NCBI GenBank assembly: GCA_943370355.1
Contig: CALRQP020000002.1
Span: 1 to 64,000, forward strand
DNA length: 64,000 bases
Source of the DNA: JADCGM01 sp943370355
GTDB lineage: Bacteria; Pseudomonadota; Alphaproteobacteria; Sphingomonadales; Sphingomonadaceae
Reading direction: 5' to 3'
The translations under genes were made by a program, and so were the position numbers. Within the stretch, counting starts at the first letter, position 1, and each line of letters starts with the position of its first letter. The notes beneath the pieces were generated by a model that saw nothing but the letters and a program-made list of their open reading frames with translations, was not told where the DNA came from and made no database searches. Positions 52,797-62,504 of this stretch are shown here, one piece after another.

Positions 52797-52927
52797 GGTG
52801 GCTCCCCTCAGGCGCGACCAGATACCGATGCTTTCGCAGCGGTACAATCGCTTCGGAGCCAAGCGTCGGCGATCCACCGACCCGAATGGCCGCATCAGGC
52901 CATCGGATCGGTGCCACGCTCAGTTGA

Positions 52928-53230
52928 TCAACGGCAGCGCTTGTCGGCCGTTATGGTCCGGTCAATCGCGCGTCCTGCAAACGCCCCGCCCACCGCACCG
53001 GCAACCGTGCCCAGCGCACCGTGGCCGAGAACCGAATTGCCGATCAGTGCGCCGCCGACGCCGCCTGCGACCAGACCCGCCGTCCCGGCCGAGTGACGGC
53101 AGGTGCGGACATGGCCATTGGTATAGCCATGACGATGATAGCGGCGCGCCTCGGCCGGCGACGCCGGGAGGGTGACAAGAGCACCAAGGGCGAGCGACGC
53201 AGCGCTGAGCGAGACGATGAGGTGGCGCAT
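52928..53230 (-). CDS. Exported glycine-zipper protein
   Basis: A 100-residue protein with a signal peptide (cleavage near AEA, ~27), a His/Arg-rich linker, and a glycine-zipper 2TM-like segment GLVAGGVGGALIGNSVLGHG followed by a second zipper. Such proteins associate with the outer membrane or envelope; the exact role is unknown. AAGGA precedes the ATG. Confidence 0.85.
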   Translation of the reverse strand: MRHLIVSLSAASLALGALVTLPASPAEARRYHRHGYTNGHVRTCRHSAGTAGLVAGGVGGALIGNSVLGHGALGTVAGAVGGAFAGRAIDRTITADKRCR

Positions 53231-53379
53231 GTTTGGATCCTTCGAAGGTAGTTACGACCCTCAAACGGTCGACGGCGGGAAATGGGCGCATTGGCAAACA
53301 GCGATGCACCCGACCGGCATCTAGGACGTTATGGGAGCGCAATGTCTTGGGCATCGCCCAATTGGGAGTGGTTCGACGG

Positions 53380-54858
53380 ATGACCGGAAACTCAGACAGG
53401 TCCGATAGCCCGGAATCCGCAGATGCGCTGCCGTCTGCGACGGTCTGGAAATTTGCGCGTGCCAGCCGTGCCAGTGTGGTTGTCGACGCAGATCATTATT
53501 TTCAGGTTGCCCGAACGGCAATGCTCGGTGCCCGCCGCCGGATCATCCTGATCGGCTGGGATTTCGACGCGCGGATCGTTCTCGACGGCAATGCCAGCGA
53601 TGGCGGACCGAAGACAGTCGGCGAGTTCATCCTGTGGCTCGTCAACCGTACGCCCGAACTGGAGGTCTATCTGCTCCGCTGGGACATCGGCGCCATGAAA
53701 GCGATCTTCCGCGGCTCGACCATCCTGACCGTCGCGAAATGGATCTGGCACCCGCGCATCCACAGCAAGCTCGACGGTAATCATCCGACCGGCGGATCGC
53801 ATCATCAGAAGATCGTGGTGATCGATGACTGTTTCGCCTTTTGCGGCGGCATCGACATGACCGGCGACCGGTGGGACACCCGCGCACACCGCGACAATGA
53901 CCCCGGCCGGCGCAACCCATCGGGCAAGGCCTATGCCCCGTGGCACGACGCGACATACGCGCTGGAAGGGCCTGCTGCAGCGGCGCTCGGCGAGCTGTGC
54001 CGGGACCGCTGGGAGCGCGCCGGATGCAAGCCGCTGCAGCCGGTCCAAGGTCGCACCGATTGCTGGCCCGACGCGCTGCAGGTGGATTTCGAGGATGTTG
54101 AGATCGCCATTTCCCGCTCGGAGCCCGAATTCGACGGGAAAGACGGCATTTTGGAGATCGAGCAGCTGTTCCTTGAGCAGATCGCCAACGCCCGTGACTA
54201 TATCTATGCGGAAAATCAATATTTCGCCTCGCGGCGTATCGCTGAAGCGATCGCGAACCGCCTCGACAGCGACGACTGCCCGGAAATCGTGATCGTCTGT
54301 CCGCTATCGGCGCATGGCTGGCTTGAGCCGATTGCCATGGATAGTGCCAGGGCTCGACTCGTCGAAACTCTGCGGCGGCGCGACCGGCATAAGAAGCTGC
54401 GGCTTTATCACCCCGTGACCGCGGGTGGTGAGCCGATCTACGTCCACGCCAAGATATTCATCGCCGATGATAAAATCCTTCGCGTCGGCTCGGCCAACTT
54501 CAACAACCGTTCGATGCGCCTCGATACCGAATGTGACCTGACGATCGATTGCAGGTTGGTCGCAAATGCGAGCCAGACTCCGGCGATCACGGCGTTGCGT
54601 GACGGGCTGCTGGCCGAGCATTTGGGCGTTGACGCCGCCACGGTCGCGTCAGCGGTTCGAACCGGCGGCTCGCTGATCGAAGCGATCGAAAAGCTTCGCG
54701 CAACCACCAACCGCCTGCTAGCCTATGAGGTCCCAGACCTTCCCGCCGTGGAAGAATGGCTGGCCGAAAACGAAGTGCTCGACCCAGAGGGCCCCGCCGA
54801 AATGTTCGAGGCCCTGTCCCACCGCGGCCTGCTGCGCCGCCTGCTGCGCCGGACCTGA
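53380..54858 (+). CDS. Phospholipase D / cardiolipin synthase-like protein
   Basis: A 492-residue PLD-superfamily protein with two HKD motifs: His142-Lys144-Asp149 (HHQKIVVIDD) and His356-Lys358-Asp363 (HAKIFIADD), each followed by GG/GS and N residues of the catalytic fold. There is no clear transmembrane segment, unlike canonical Cls. It may synthesise or hydrolyse phospholipids at the inner membrane. ATG 53380 was chosen; GTG 53368 is possible. Confidence 0.9.
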   Translation: MTGNSDRSDSPESADALPSATVWKFARASRASVVVDADHYFQVARTAMLGARRRIILIGWDFDARIVLDGNASDGGPKTVGEFILWLVNRTPELEVYLLRWDIGAMKAIFRGSTILTVAKWIWHPRIHSKLDGNHPTGGSHHQKIVVIDDCFAFCGGIDMTGDRWDTRAHRDNDPGRRNPSGKAYAPWHDATYALEGPAAAALGELCRDRWERAGCKPLQPVQGRTDCWPDALQVDFEDVEIAISRSEPEFDGKDGILEIEQLFLEQIANARDYIYAENQYFASRRIAEAIANRLDSDDCPEIVIVCPLSAHGWLEPIAMDSARARLVETLRRRDRHKKLRLYHPVTAGGEPIYVHAKIFIADDKILRVGSANFNNRSMRLDTECDLTIDCRLVANASQTPAITALRDGLLAEHLGVDAATVASAVRTGGSLIEAIEKLRATTNRLLAYEVPDLPAVEEWLAENEVLDPEGPAEMFEALSHRGLLRRLLRRT

Positions 54859-55004
54859 CCCCGTTTGTCTATCCACGTCGCGGACAGCAACAGGCCTGCG
54901 CGTAATAAGGGCTGGCGTACCCCTTAGGTCATCCGGCATCGTGACGATGGGATTCGTCGCCCACGGCCTTGAGGGCGGCCGGGGCCGGCAGGGGACTTGA
55001 TCTG

Positions 55005-57053
55005 ATGGCTTACCGGTTGGGTGTGGACGTCGGGGGGACTTTCACCGACCTTTTGTTGTTCGACGATGCGACGGGGGATTTCTGGCGGACCAAGACGCCG
55101 TCGACGCCGCACGACAGTTCCGAAGGCATTTTGAACGGCGTTGAGGCGGTGTGCGGCTTGGCCGGGGTCAGCCCGAAGGACATCGAGGTGTTTCTGCACG
55201 GGACGACGGTTGCGACCAATGCGGTGCTGGAGGGCAAGGGCGCGCGGGTCGGTCTGGTGACGACCGAGGGCTACCGGCAGGTCATGCAGATTGCGCGCAG
55301 CTTCGTGCCGGGCGGTCTTGCAGGCTGGATCGTCTGGCCGAAGCCGACACCGATGGCGGCGCTCGAGGACACCGTCGAGGTCAAAGGGCGCATGGATGCT
55401 CAGGGTCATGAGCTTCGCCCACTCGATGAAGCGGATGTGCGCGCGCAGCTCGAGACGCTGAAGCGCCAGGGCGTCGAGGCGCTGACTGTCAGCCTCGTCA
55501 ACGCTTATCTGAACGGCGCGCATGAGAAGCGCATCGGCGAACTCGCACGCGAGATCATGCCGGATGTGCCGCTGTCGCTGAGCCATGAAGTCCTGCCGGA
55601 AATGCAGGAATATGAGCGGACGCTGACCACGGTCGCCAATGCGGCGGTGCGCCCGCTGGTCGGCCGCTATGTCCGCAACCTGCGCGACAAGCTCGCCAAG
55701 GTCGAGATGACGGGCAAGCTCAGCCTGCTGCGCTCCGACGGGGGCCTGATGTCGTCGCAGAAGTCCGAGGAACATCCCGTCGCGCTGCTGATGTCGGGTC
55801 CGGCGGGCGGCGTCACCGGTGCGTTGTGGGTCGCAAAAAATGCTGGCCTCAAGAATATCCTGACGCTCGACGTCGGCGGCACATCGACCGACGTTGCGCT
55901 CATCGAGCATGGTGAGCCGCGCCGCGTTCGCACCACCGAGGTCGGGCACCTGTCGGTGCGCGCTTCGTCGCTCGACGTGAAGACAGTCGGCGCGGGTGGC
56001 GGTTCGATCGCCTATGTGCCGGAGCTCACCAAGGCGCTGCGTGTCGGCCCGCAATCGGCCGGCGCGGTGCCGGGACCTGCGGCCTACGGGAAGGGCGGCG
56101 AATTGCCGACCGTGACCGATGCCAATGTCGTGCTCGGCTATCTGCCGGAAAATCTGCTCGGCGGCACGTTCAAGCTCGACCGGCCGGCCGCCACGCGGGC
56201 GGTGCAGACCATTGCCGATGCGCTCAACATCGAGCTGATGGCAGCGGCGCGCGGCATTATCGACATCGTGAACGAGAACATGTTCGGCGCGCTCCGGATG
56301 ATCTCGGTCCAGCAGGGCTATGATCCGCGCGACTTCGCTCTGATGGGCTTCGGCGGCGCAGGTCCGCTACACGTGAACGCCGTCGCACGCCTGATGGGCA
56401 GCTATCCGGCGGTGTCGCCGGTATCGCCCGGCGTGCTCTGCGCGCTTGGTGACGCGACGACGCGCGCGCGGACCGAGACGGCGCGCTCGCTGTCGAAACT
56501 GGTCTCGGCGACCAGCGCCGACGAGGTCATAACGCTGCTCGCCGAAATGGACAGTCAGGTCCGCGCCGAGCTCGCCGCCGACGGCATAGCGGCCGCAGAC
56601 ATCGAGACCAATTTCGAGATCGACGTGAGATACTCGGGCCAGGCTTTCGAAGTGCCGATGACCATCGACATGGCGACGTTAAAGGCCGGCGGCATCCCGG
56701 CCCTGACCAAGCGGTTCGACGAGGAACACCGGCGGCTGTTCACCTTCAACATGGACTCTGAACATGAGCTGGTGAACCTGCGCGCCGTGGCAATGGGCCG
56801 CGCGCTCATATTGCCAGCCCACGAACTGCCGAAGGGCGATGGCAATCCGCTCGCCGCCAAGCTGCGCGACCATGAACTGTGGATGGATGGCACGGCGCAA
56901 GCCGCAGTGATCTACGACCGGTCGAAGCTCAGGGCCGGCGACGTCATCAAGGGTCCGGCCATCGTCGTCGAGATGGACTCGACCACACTGATCGAGACCC
57001 GCCACATCGGCACCGTCGATGTGTTCGGCAATATCCTGATCACTCCGGCCTGA
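55005..57053 (+). CDS. hyuA: Hydantoinase/oxoprolinase subunit A
   Basis: A 682-residue ATP-dependent hydantoinase A subunit. The N-terminal actin-like GVDVGGTFTDLLL (6-18), HGTTVATNAVLEG, and LTLDVGGTSTDVALI are characteristic. With HyuB it hydrolyses a cyclic amide such as N-methylhydantoin, 5-oxoproline or a lactam. ATG 55005 follows AGGGGAC. It is first of HyuA-HyuB-amidohydrolase, an operon opposite the CoA-transferase/lyase unit. Confidence 0.92.
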   Translation: MAYRLGVDVGGTFTDLLLFDDATGDFWRTKTPSTPHDSSEGILNGVEAVCGLAGVSPKDIEVFLHGTTVATNAVLEGKGARVGLVTTEGYRQVMQIARSFVPGGLAGWIVWPKPTPMAALEDTVEVKGRMDAQGHELRPLDEADVRAQLETLKRQGVEALTVSLVNAYLNGAHEKRIGELAREIMPDVPLSLSHEVLPEMQEYERTLTTVANAAVRPLVGRYVRNLRDKLAKVEMTGKLSLLRSDGGLMSSQKSEEHPVALLMSGPAGGVTGALWVAKNAGLKNILTLDVGGTSTDVALIEHGEPRRVRTTEVGHLSVRASSLDVKTVGAGGGSIAYVPELTKALRVGPQSAGAVPGPAAYGKGGELPTVTDANVVLGYLPENLLGGTFKLDRPAATRAVQTIADALNIELMAAARGIIDIVNENMFGALRMISVQQGYDPRDFALMGFGGAGPLHVNAVARLMGSYPAVSPVSPGVLCALGDATTRARTETARSLSKLVSATSADEVITLLAEMDSQVRAELAADGIAAADIETNFEIDVRYSGQAFEVPMTIDMATLKAGGIPALTKRFDEEHRRLFTFNMDSEHELVNLRAVAMGRALILPAHELPKGDGNPLAAKLRDHELWMDGTAQAAVIYDRSKLRAGDVIKGPAIVVEMDSTTLIETRHIGTVDVFGNILITPA

Positions 57054-57067
57054 GGGACCCAGACGCC

Positions 57068-58951
57068 ATGCGCGCCACCATCGTCCAGTCGAACCCGACG
57101 CCGTTCAAGTCGGTCGCCATCGACCCCGTCACTTTGGACATCATCGAGAATGCGCTTCGGAATGCGCGCGTCGAGATGGATACCACGCTCGTCCGCACCG
57201 CGATGTCGCCGGGCATCCGCGAGCAGGGCGACGCCTTCCCGCTCATCGCCGACCACAAGGGACGGATGATCGTCGGCCAGTTCGGCAGCTACATCGGGCC
57301 GTTCCTCGACGGGTTCGACGGTACCGTCGAAGACGGCGACATGATTTTCCTCAGCGACCCCTATTCGGTCCAAGGAGCGATCAGCCACAACAATGACTGG
57401 CTGGTGTTGCTGCCGGTGTTCAAGGACGGCCGGCTGGTCGCCTACACCTCGATGTTCGGCCACCAGAGCGACATCGGCGGCAAGGTCGCTGGCTCGATGC
57501 CGATCGATGCGACCTCGATCTTCCAGGAAGGCGTGCGCATCCCGCCGGTCAAGATCTGGAAGCAGGGCGTCTACAACGAAGACCTGATCAAGCTGGTCAT
57601 GCACCAGACGCGCACGCCGGAATGGTGCAAGGCCGACCTCAATGCGCTGATCGCCTCTTGCCGCGTCGCGGCGCGCCGCGTCATCGAGATGTGCGAGCGG
57701 TTCGGCGACGATGTGTTCGTGTCGGCCTGCGAGGACCTGCTCGCGCGCAACCACCGGGCGATGAAGCAGCTTATCGAGACGGCGATCGGCGAGGCGCCGG
57801 TCAGCTTCGAGGATTATATCTGCGACGACGGCATGGGTTATGGCCCCTACAAGATCAAATGCACGATGTGGCGCGAGAACGGCAAGGTCGTGCTCGACTT
57901 CGCCGGGACCGATCCGCAGTCAAAGGGATCGATCAACTTCCTCTTGAACGAGAACATGATGCGCATGTTCTTCGGCATCTACATGATCATGGTGTTCGAT
58001 CCCCAGATCCTGTTCAACGACGGCTACTACGACCTTATCGACGTGCGTATCCCTGAAGGTTCGTTGCTGAAGCCGAAGTTTCCGGCGGCGCTGTCGGGCC
58101 GCACCCATGCGCTGGGGCGGTTGTTCGACATCCTTGGCGGTTTGCTCGGCCAGAAGACGCCGGAGTTCCTCTGCGCGGCAGGTTTCTCGTCGAGCCCCCA
58201 CCTGTTTTACTCGGGTGCAGACAAGGACGGGACCTGGTTCCAGCTTTTCCAGATCGGGTTCGGCGGCATCCCCGGCCGGCCGTTCGGCGACGGTCCCGAC
58301 GGCCATTCGCTATGGCCAAATTTCACCAACGTGCCCAACGAGTTCCTCGAGCGCTATTTCCCGCTGGTCATCGAGCGCTACGAGACGGTGCCGGACTCGG
58401 GCGGCGCGGGCTTCTTCCGCGGCGGCAACGGCATCCGGATGACCTACCGCTTCCTCGAGCCCGGCCAAATCGCCATCCATGACGATCGCTGGTTCGTGCC
58501 GCCCTGGGGCGTCAATGGCGGCGAGCCGGGGCAGCGCGCGACGAAAATCCTGCGCAAGGCCGACGGCCGCGAGACCATCGTCGGCAACAAGCAGGAAGAT
58601 ATCGAGGTCGAGGCGGGCGACGAACTCGACTTCGTGACCTGGGGCGGCGGCGGCTGGGGCGACCCACTGACCCGCGATCCCGAACTGGTCGCCAAGGAGG
58701 TCGTGCAGGGACTGGTCAGCGTCGACGGCGCGCGCCGCTACGGCGTGGTGCTCGGCGCGGGCAACAGCGTCGACGCAGTGGCCACTGAAGCGCTGCGCGA
58801 GGCGATGCGCAAGGCGCGACCGGAGACGCTGCCGACCTTCAACATGGGTCCAGACATCGCAACGCTACGCGCCAACTGCCTTGCCGAAACTGGCCTCGAG
58901 CCACCGAAGCAGCCGATCTGGGCGCACAGCTACGCCATTGCGGCAGAATAG
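57068..58951 (+). CDS. hyuB: Hydantoinase/oxoprolinase subunit B
   Basis: A 627-residue HyuB partner subunit beginning DPVTLDIIENALRNARVEMD, with DPYSVQGAISHNNDW and a glycine-rich C-terminal part. It lies 14 bp after hyuA and supplies the metal/substrate side of ring opening. The frame is open far upstream, but the family start and spacing fix ATG 57068. Confidence 0.92.
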   Translation: MRATIVQSNPTPFKSVAIDPVTLDIIENALRNARVEMDTTLVRTAMSPGIREQGDAFPLIADHKGRMIVGQFGSYIGPFLDGFDGTVEDGDMIFLSDPYSVQGAISHNNDWLVLLPVFKDGRLVAYTSMFGHQSDIGGKVAGSMPIDATSIFQEGVRIPPVKIWKQGVYNEDLIKLVMHQTRTPEWCKADLNALIASCRVAARRVIEMCERFGDDVFVSACEDLLARNHRAMKQLIETAIGEAPVSFEDYICDDGMGYGPYKIKCTMWRENGKVVLDFAGTDPQSKGSINFLLNENMMRMFFGIYMIMVFDPQILFNDGYYDLIDVRIPEGSLLKPKFPAALSGRTHALGRLFDILGGLLGQKTPEFLCAAGFSSSPHLFYSGADKDGTWFQLFQIGFGGIPGRPFGDGPDGHSLWPNFTNVPNEFLERYFPLVIERYETVPDSGGAGFFRGGNGIRMTYRFLEPGQIAIHDDRWFVPPWGVNGGEPGQRATKILRKADGRETIVGNKQEDIEVEAGDELDFVTWGGGGWGDPLTRDPELVAKEVVQGLVSVDGARRYGVVLGAGNSVDAVATEALREAMRKARPETLPTFNMGPDIATLRANCLAETGLEPPKQPIWAHSYAIAAE

Positions 58952-58959
58952 GTCGCAGC

Positions 58960-59592
58960 ATGGCGGGCGATGAGGATCTCGGCGCAAACTATGCCCGCGC
59001 CTATGGTACGCGGGTCGGGTTCGGCGCGCGGCCGGCACTGATCATCATCGACTTCTGCCAAGGTTATTTCGACCCCGGGTGCGATCTTTATGCGGAGGTC
59101 GATGCGGCCCTCGCCTCAGCCCTGCGAGTCCGCGCCGCGGCGCGGGCGGCGGGCGTCCCGGTCATCCTGACCAATGTCGTCTATCACCCATCGGCAATCG
59201 ACGGCGGTCGCTTCTTCGAGAAGGCCGCGCCGCTACGCTATTTCCTGCGCGGCAATCCGATGGGCGCATGGGCGACGGGGCTCGTTCCGCATGACGACGA
59301 GCTCATAGTCTCCAAGCAATATCCGAGCGCCTTCTTCGGCACCTCGCTTGCCTCGACGCTGACAGCACTTGGCATCGACAGCGTGCTGCTGACCGGACTG
59401 ACCACCAGCGGCTGCGTCCGCGCAACGTGCGTCGATTCGATGTCATACGGGTTCAAGACCGCCGTCATCGCCGACGCCTGCGGCGACCGTCACCCCGGAC
59501 CCCACGAAGCCAATCTGTTTGACATGAATGCCAAATATGCCGACGTCGTCAGCGAAGCTGATGCGCTGGCCTACTTCCAAGGGCTGAACTGA
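58960..59592 (+). CDS. Isochorismatase-fold cysteine amidohydrolase
   Basis: A 210-residue hydrolase of the N-carbamoylsarcosine amidase type: Asp31 (IIDFCQGYFD), Lys119 (VSKQYPSAFF) and Cys152 (TTSGCVRATC). It follows hyuB by 8 bp. The pair HyuAB plus this enzyme matches hydantoin-to-carbamoyl-to-amine chemistry, or lactam/imide opening then deamidation. It is a second, separate copy of the type at 24325-25023. Confidence 0.92.
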   Translation: MAGDEDLGANYARAYGTRVGFGARPALIIIDFCQGYFDPGCDLYAEVDAALASALRVRAAARAAGVPVILTNVVYHPSAIDGGRFFEKAAPLRYFLRGNPMGAWATGLVPHDDELIVSKQYPSAFFGTSLASTLTALGIDSVLLTGLTTSGCVRATCVDSMSYGFKTAVIADACGDRHPGPHEANLFDMNAKYADVVSEADALAYFQGLN

Positions 59593-59627
59593 GGACGCGA
59601 GGGCGACCACCCTGTCGAAGCGCTCGG

Positions 59628-60833
59628 CTAGATTGCGCCGCTCGCAGCAAGGTCCGTCAGCTCAGACTCCGAAAGGCCTAGCAGTTCGCCGTAAACTTCC
59701 GCGTTATGCTGCCCGATCTTGTCAGGGGCAGCTGTACGGATACTGCTCGGCGTCCGGGACAGCTTCGGGAACGCGTTCTGCATCTTGAGCGGGCCCCAGC
59801 GGTCCGTCTCAATCTCAACGATTGCCTCTCGCGCGGCAAAATGTGGGTCGGCAAGCATCTCGGGGGCGCGGTACATTTTCCCCGCCGGGATCGAGTGGCG
59901 GATCATCAGCTCTTCGAGTTCGGCGACGGTCAGACCCTTGGTCCAAGCCTCGATGCGCGCGTCCAGCTCGATCTGGTTGCGGCCGCGTGAGACATGATCG
60001 ACGTAGCGCGGGTCGCGCGCCAGTTCGGGCTGGCCCATCGCCTCGGCGAGCCGCGCCCAAACGGCATCCTGATTGGCGCCGATCAGATATTCGCCGTCCT
60101 TGCAGCGGTAGACATTGGATGGTGCAATCCCCGGCAGGAAGCTGCCCGAACGCTCGCGGATATGCCCCGAACAATCATATTCGGGGACGACGCTCTCCAT
60201 GACCTGCAGCACCGCTTCGTAAAGCGCGCTGTCGACGACCTGGCCAAGTCCGGTGCGTTCCCGGTCATGCAGCGCGGCGAGCGCGCCCATGCAGCCGTAA
60301 GTGCCGGCAAGCGTGTCGCCGATCGACAAGCCCATCCGGCTCGGCGGCCGGTCGGGATCGCCGACGATATAGCGCCAGCCGCCCATCGCCTCGCCAATGC
60401 CGCCGAAGCCAGCGCGCGACGAATAGGGGCCGGTCTGGCCATAGCCGGACACGCGCACGATGATCAGACGCGGGTTGAGCGCGTGGAGCACGTCCGGTCC
60501 CAGGCCCCATTTCTCGATGGTGCCCGGCTTGAAATTTTCGATGAGGATATCGGCCGTCGCAGCGAGTTTCCGGACCAGCTCCTGCCCTTCCGGTACGCGC
60601 AGGTTGGCCGACACCGACTTCTTGTTGCGGGACACGACCTCCCACCACAGCTTGTCGTCGCCACGGCCCCAGGCGCGCATCGGATCGCCGCCGCCCTTGC
60701 CGTCGACATGCGGCGGCTCGACCTTGATGACCTCCGCCCCCATGTCTCCGAGCAGCTGCCCGCAGAAAGGCCCGGCGATGAGCTGGCCCAGTTCGACCAC
60801 GCGAATACCCGCCAGCGCGCCTGCGTTGCTCAT
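59628..60833 (-). CDS. CaiB/BaiF-family CoA-transferase
   Basis: A 401-residue class III CoA-transferase: VVELGQLIAGPFCGQLLGDM, SRNKKSVSANLRVPEG, ENFKPGTIEKWG. At the site where Asp is usual it reads AGFGGIGEAMGG, a variant found in a branch of the family. It overlaps the HMG-CoA-lyase-like gene by 4 bp and lies downstream in the same operon as the GntR gene. Confidence 0.92.
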   Translation of the reverse strand: MSNAGALAGIRVVELGQLIAGPFCGQLLGDMGAEVIKVEPPHVDGKGGGDPMRAWGRGDDKLWWEVVSRNKKSVSANLRVPEGQELVRKLAATADILIENFKPGTIEKWGLGPDVLHALNPRLIIVRVSGYGQTGPYSSRAGFGGIGEAMGGWRYIVGDPDRPPSRMGLSIGDTLAGTYGCMGALAALHDRERTGLGQVVDSALYEAVLQVMESVVPEYDCSGHIRERSGSFLPGIAPSNVYRCKDGEYLIGANQDAVWARLAEAMGQPELARDPRYVDHVSRGRNQIELDARIEAWTKGLTVAELEELMIRHSIPAGKMYRAPEMLADPHFAAREAIVEIETDRWGPLKMQNAFPKLSRTPSSIRTAAPDKIGQHNAEVYGELLGLSESELTDLAASGAI

Positions 60834-61753
60834 CGATGGCCTCCGTTCTGCATAGCCGGAAAGCGGCTCGCGTGCGCGACCATGCCGGGCATGCGCTTTT
60901 CCATCACGCCTTCCAGCCAGTTGCTCGCGGCCATCAGCGCCCCCAGATCCATGCCCGTTGCCACCCCGGCGCGCTCCAGCATGTAGATCACATCCTCGGT
61001 CGCGACATTGCCCGCCGCGCCCGGCGCGAACGGGCAGCCGCCGAGGCCTCCGAGCGAGGCGTCAACGGTACTGGCACCCGCCAACACCGCCGCCCAGACA
61101 TTTGCGAGACCCGTGCCGCGCGTATTGTGGAAATGCACACGTACCGGCAGCCCGGTCACAGCGGCGACGCGGCGCACGAGCCGGTCGACCCGGGCGGGAT
61201 CGCCGACACCGATGGTATCGGCAAGCGCGATCTCCACTGGATTGGCCTCGGCGAGCGAGGTGGCGATTTCGACGACACGTTCTTCGGCCACTTCGCCCTC
61301 GAACGGACACCCGAAACTGGCCGCGATCGTCGCCTGCCCCGAGCGGCCCGCAGCGCGCGCCAGTCCGACGATTTCCTTGGCGACTTCCACCGACTCGTTG
61401 CTCGTCTGCCCCTGATTGGCCATGGCGAACTGATCGGTCGAGACGCAGACCGCCCCGAGCTGGCCGATCCGGTCCATCGCCAGCGCGCGCTCGGCACCGC
61501 GCCGGTTCAGGACAAGGCCGATGAATGTGGCTCCCGTACCGGTCGGCAACGCCGAACACACCGCTTCGGCATCGGCCATCTGGGGGACGCGGCGCGGATT
61601 GACGAAACTGGCAACCTCGATCCGGCGCGCACCGGCAGCGATTGCCCTATCGATGAGGGCGAGTTTATCGGCGGTCGAGACGAGGCGCTGCTCGTTTTGC
61701 AGCCCGTCGCGCGGACCGACCTCGACCATTTCTATTGCGGCTGGCATCTGCAT
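60830..61753 (-). CDS. HMG-CoA-lyase-family enzyme
   Basis: A 307-residue DRE-TIM lyase: GPRDGLQN (13-20), SFVNPRRVPQMAD, ALADTIGVGDP, the HFHNTRG metal motif and GGCPFAPG with the mobile-loop Cys. Start ATG 61753, alternative 61747. It lies 66 bp after the GntR gene with TTGTATACAA between. It is separate from the copy at 23384 and probably cleaves a different CoA ester. Confidence 0.9.
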   Translation of the reverse strand: MQMPAAIEMVEVGPRDGLQNEQRLVSTADKLALIDRAIAAGARRIEVASFVNPRRVPQMADAEAVCSALPTGTGATFIGLVLNRRGAERALAMDRIGQLGAVCVSTDQFAMANQGQTSNESVEVAKEIVGLARAAGRSGQATIAASFGCPFEGEVAEERVVEIATSLAEANPVEIALADTIGVGDPARVDRLVRRVAAVTGLPVRVHFHNTRGTGLANVWAAVLAGASTVDASLGGLGGCPFAPGAAGNVATEDVIYMLERAGVATGMDLGALMAASNWLEGVMEKRMPGMVAHASRFPAMQNGGHR

Positions 61754-61770
61754 GTCCGACCAGTCTCAAA

Positions 61771-61780
61771 TTGTATACAA
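61771..61780. promoter_or_regulatory. Operator-like palindrome TTGTATACAA, site 1
   Basis: A perfect 10-bp palindrome of the form expected for FCD-type GntR regulators lies 18 bp before the HMG-CoA-lyase-like start. An identical palindrome is at 62505-62514 in the divergent GntR/TonB promoter region. The GntR gene lies between the two. Confidence 0.7.
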
Positions 61781-61819
61781 AAGATCAACCACGCTGTGAC
61801 ATGGCTAACCGTATTGCGG

Positions 61820-62476
61820 TTAGTTAACTGTCCGGCTGAGATCGTGAGCTGCGGCGTAATTGTGAAAGGCGCGCCGTATGTGGGCCGACATGAGGCCGCG
61901 CGCCCACGCGCCATCGTGAGCCGCGAAAGCGGCAAGCAGTTCGTCATGCTCACGCCACGACCGCAGAAGATTGTCGCGGTCATAATGGCGGGCTGTCCGC
62001 TGGATGATTGGCTGCTCCATGACCAAAGCCAGCAATGTCGCGAGACGCGGTGAGGCGGCCGCCTCAAGGATCAGTGCATGAAATTGCCGATTGGCTTCGA
62101 GAAAAGCGGGGACGTCTGGGTCCTTGGCCTCCACAGCAATCCGGATCGCCTCATTGCAAGCCCGGAGAAGCGTGAGCGACCCAATAGTCAAACGCGTCGC
62201 CGCGCGTTCGGCTGCATGCGCCTCCAACATGCCACGCAGCACGAAAGAGTCCTCGATATCGTCCACCGACCAGTCAGCGACAAAGCTGCGCTGAGATCCC
62301 GACCGCCTGACCAACAAATCCGATTCGAGACGGCGCAGCGCCTCGCGAACCGGAGTGCGTGACACGCCGCACCGTTCGGCGAGCCGAGTCTCGCCGATCT
62401 GCGCGCCCGACGGCAGCTCACCCGACAGGATCATTGCCCTGATCTGCTGATAGGCCCGGTCCGACGCCTTCGACAC
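61820..62476 (-). CDS. GntR-family (FCD-type) regulator
   Basis: A 218-residue regulator: winged helix-turn-helix (about 5-65: YQQIRAMILSGELPSG, ETRLAERCGVSRTPVREAL) and an all-helical FCD domain. GTG 62476 with GGAG spaced six bases upstream was chosen; the frame runs on but becomes unlike the family. It probably binds TTGTATACAA and controls itself, the lyase/CoA-transferase operon and the divergent TonB receptor. Confidence 0.85.
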   Translation of the reverse strand: MSKASDRAYQQIRAMILSGELPSGAQIGETRLAERCGVSRTPVREALRRLESDLLVRRSGSQRSFVADWSVDDIEDSFVLRGMLEAHAAERAATRLTIGSLTLLRACNEAIRIAVEAKDPDVPAFLEANRQFHALILEAAASPRLATLLALVMEQPIIQRTARHYDRDNLLRSWREHDELLAAFAAHDGAWARGLMSAHIRRAFHNYAAAHDLSRTVN

Positions 62477-62504
62477 AGCAGTCTCCAAACCGCTTGACAG
62501 TTTT

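Noticed and set aside
55005..59592. Complete creatinine/N-methylhydantoin pathway
   Set aside because: HyuAB plus a carbamoylsarcosine-type amidohydrolase would fit, but no creatinine deaminase or sarcosine oxidase gene is present, and the adjoining CoA-transferase and lyase fit an acyl-CoA route better.
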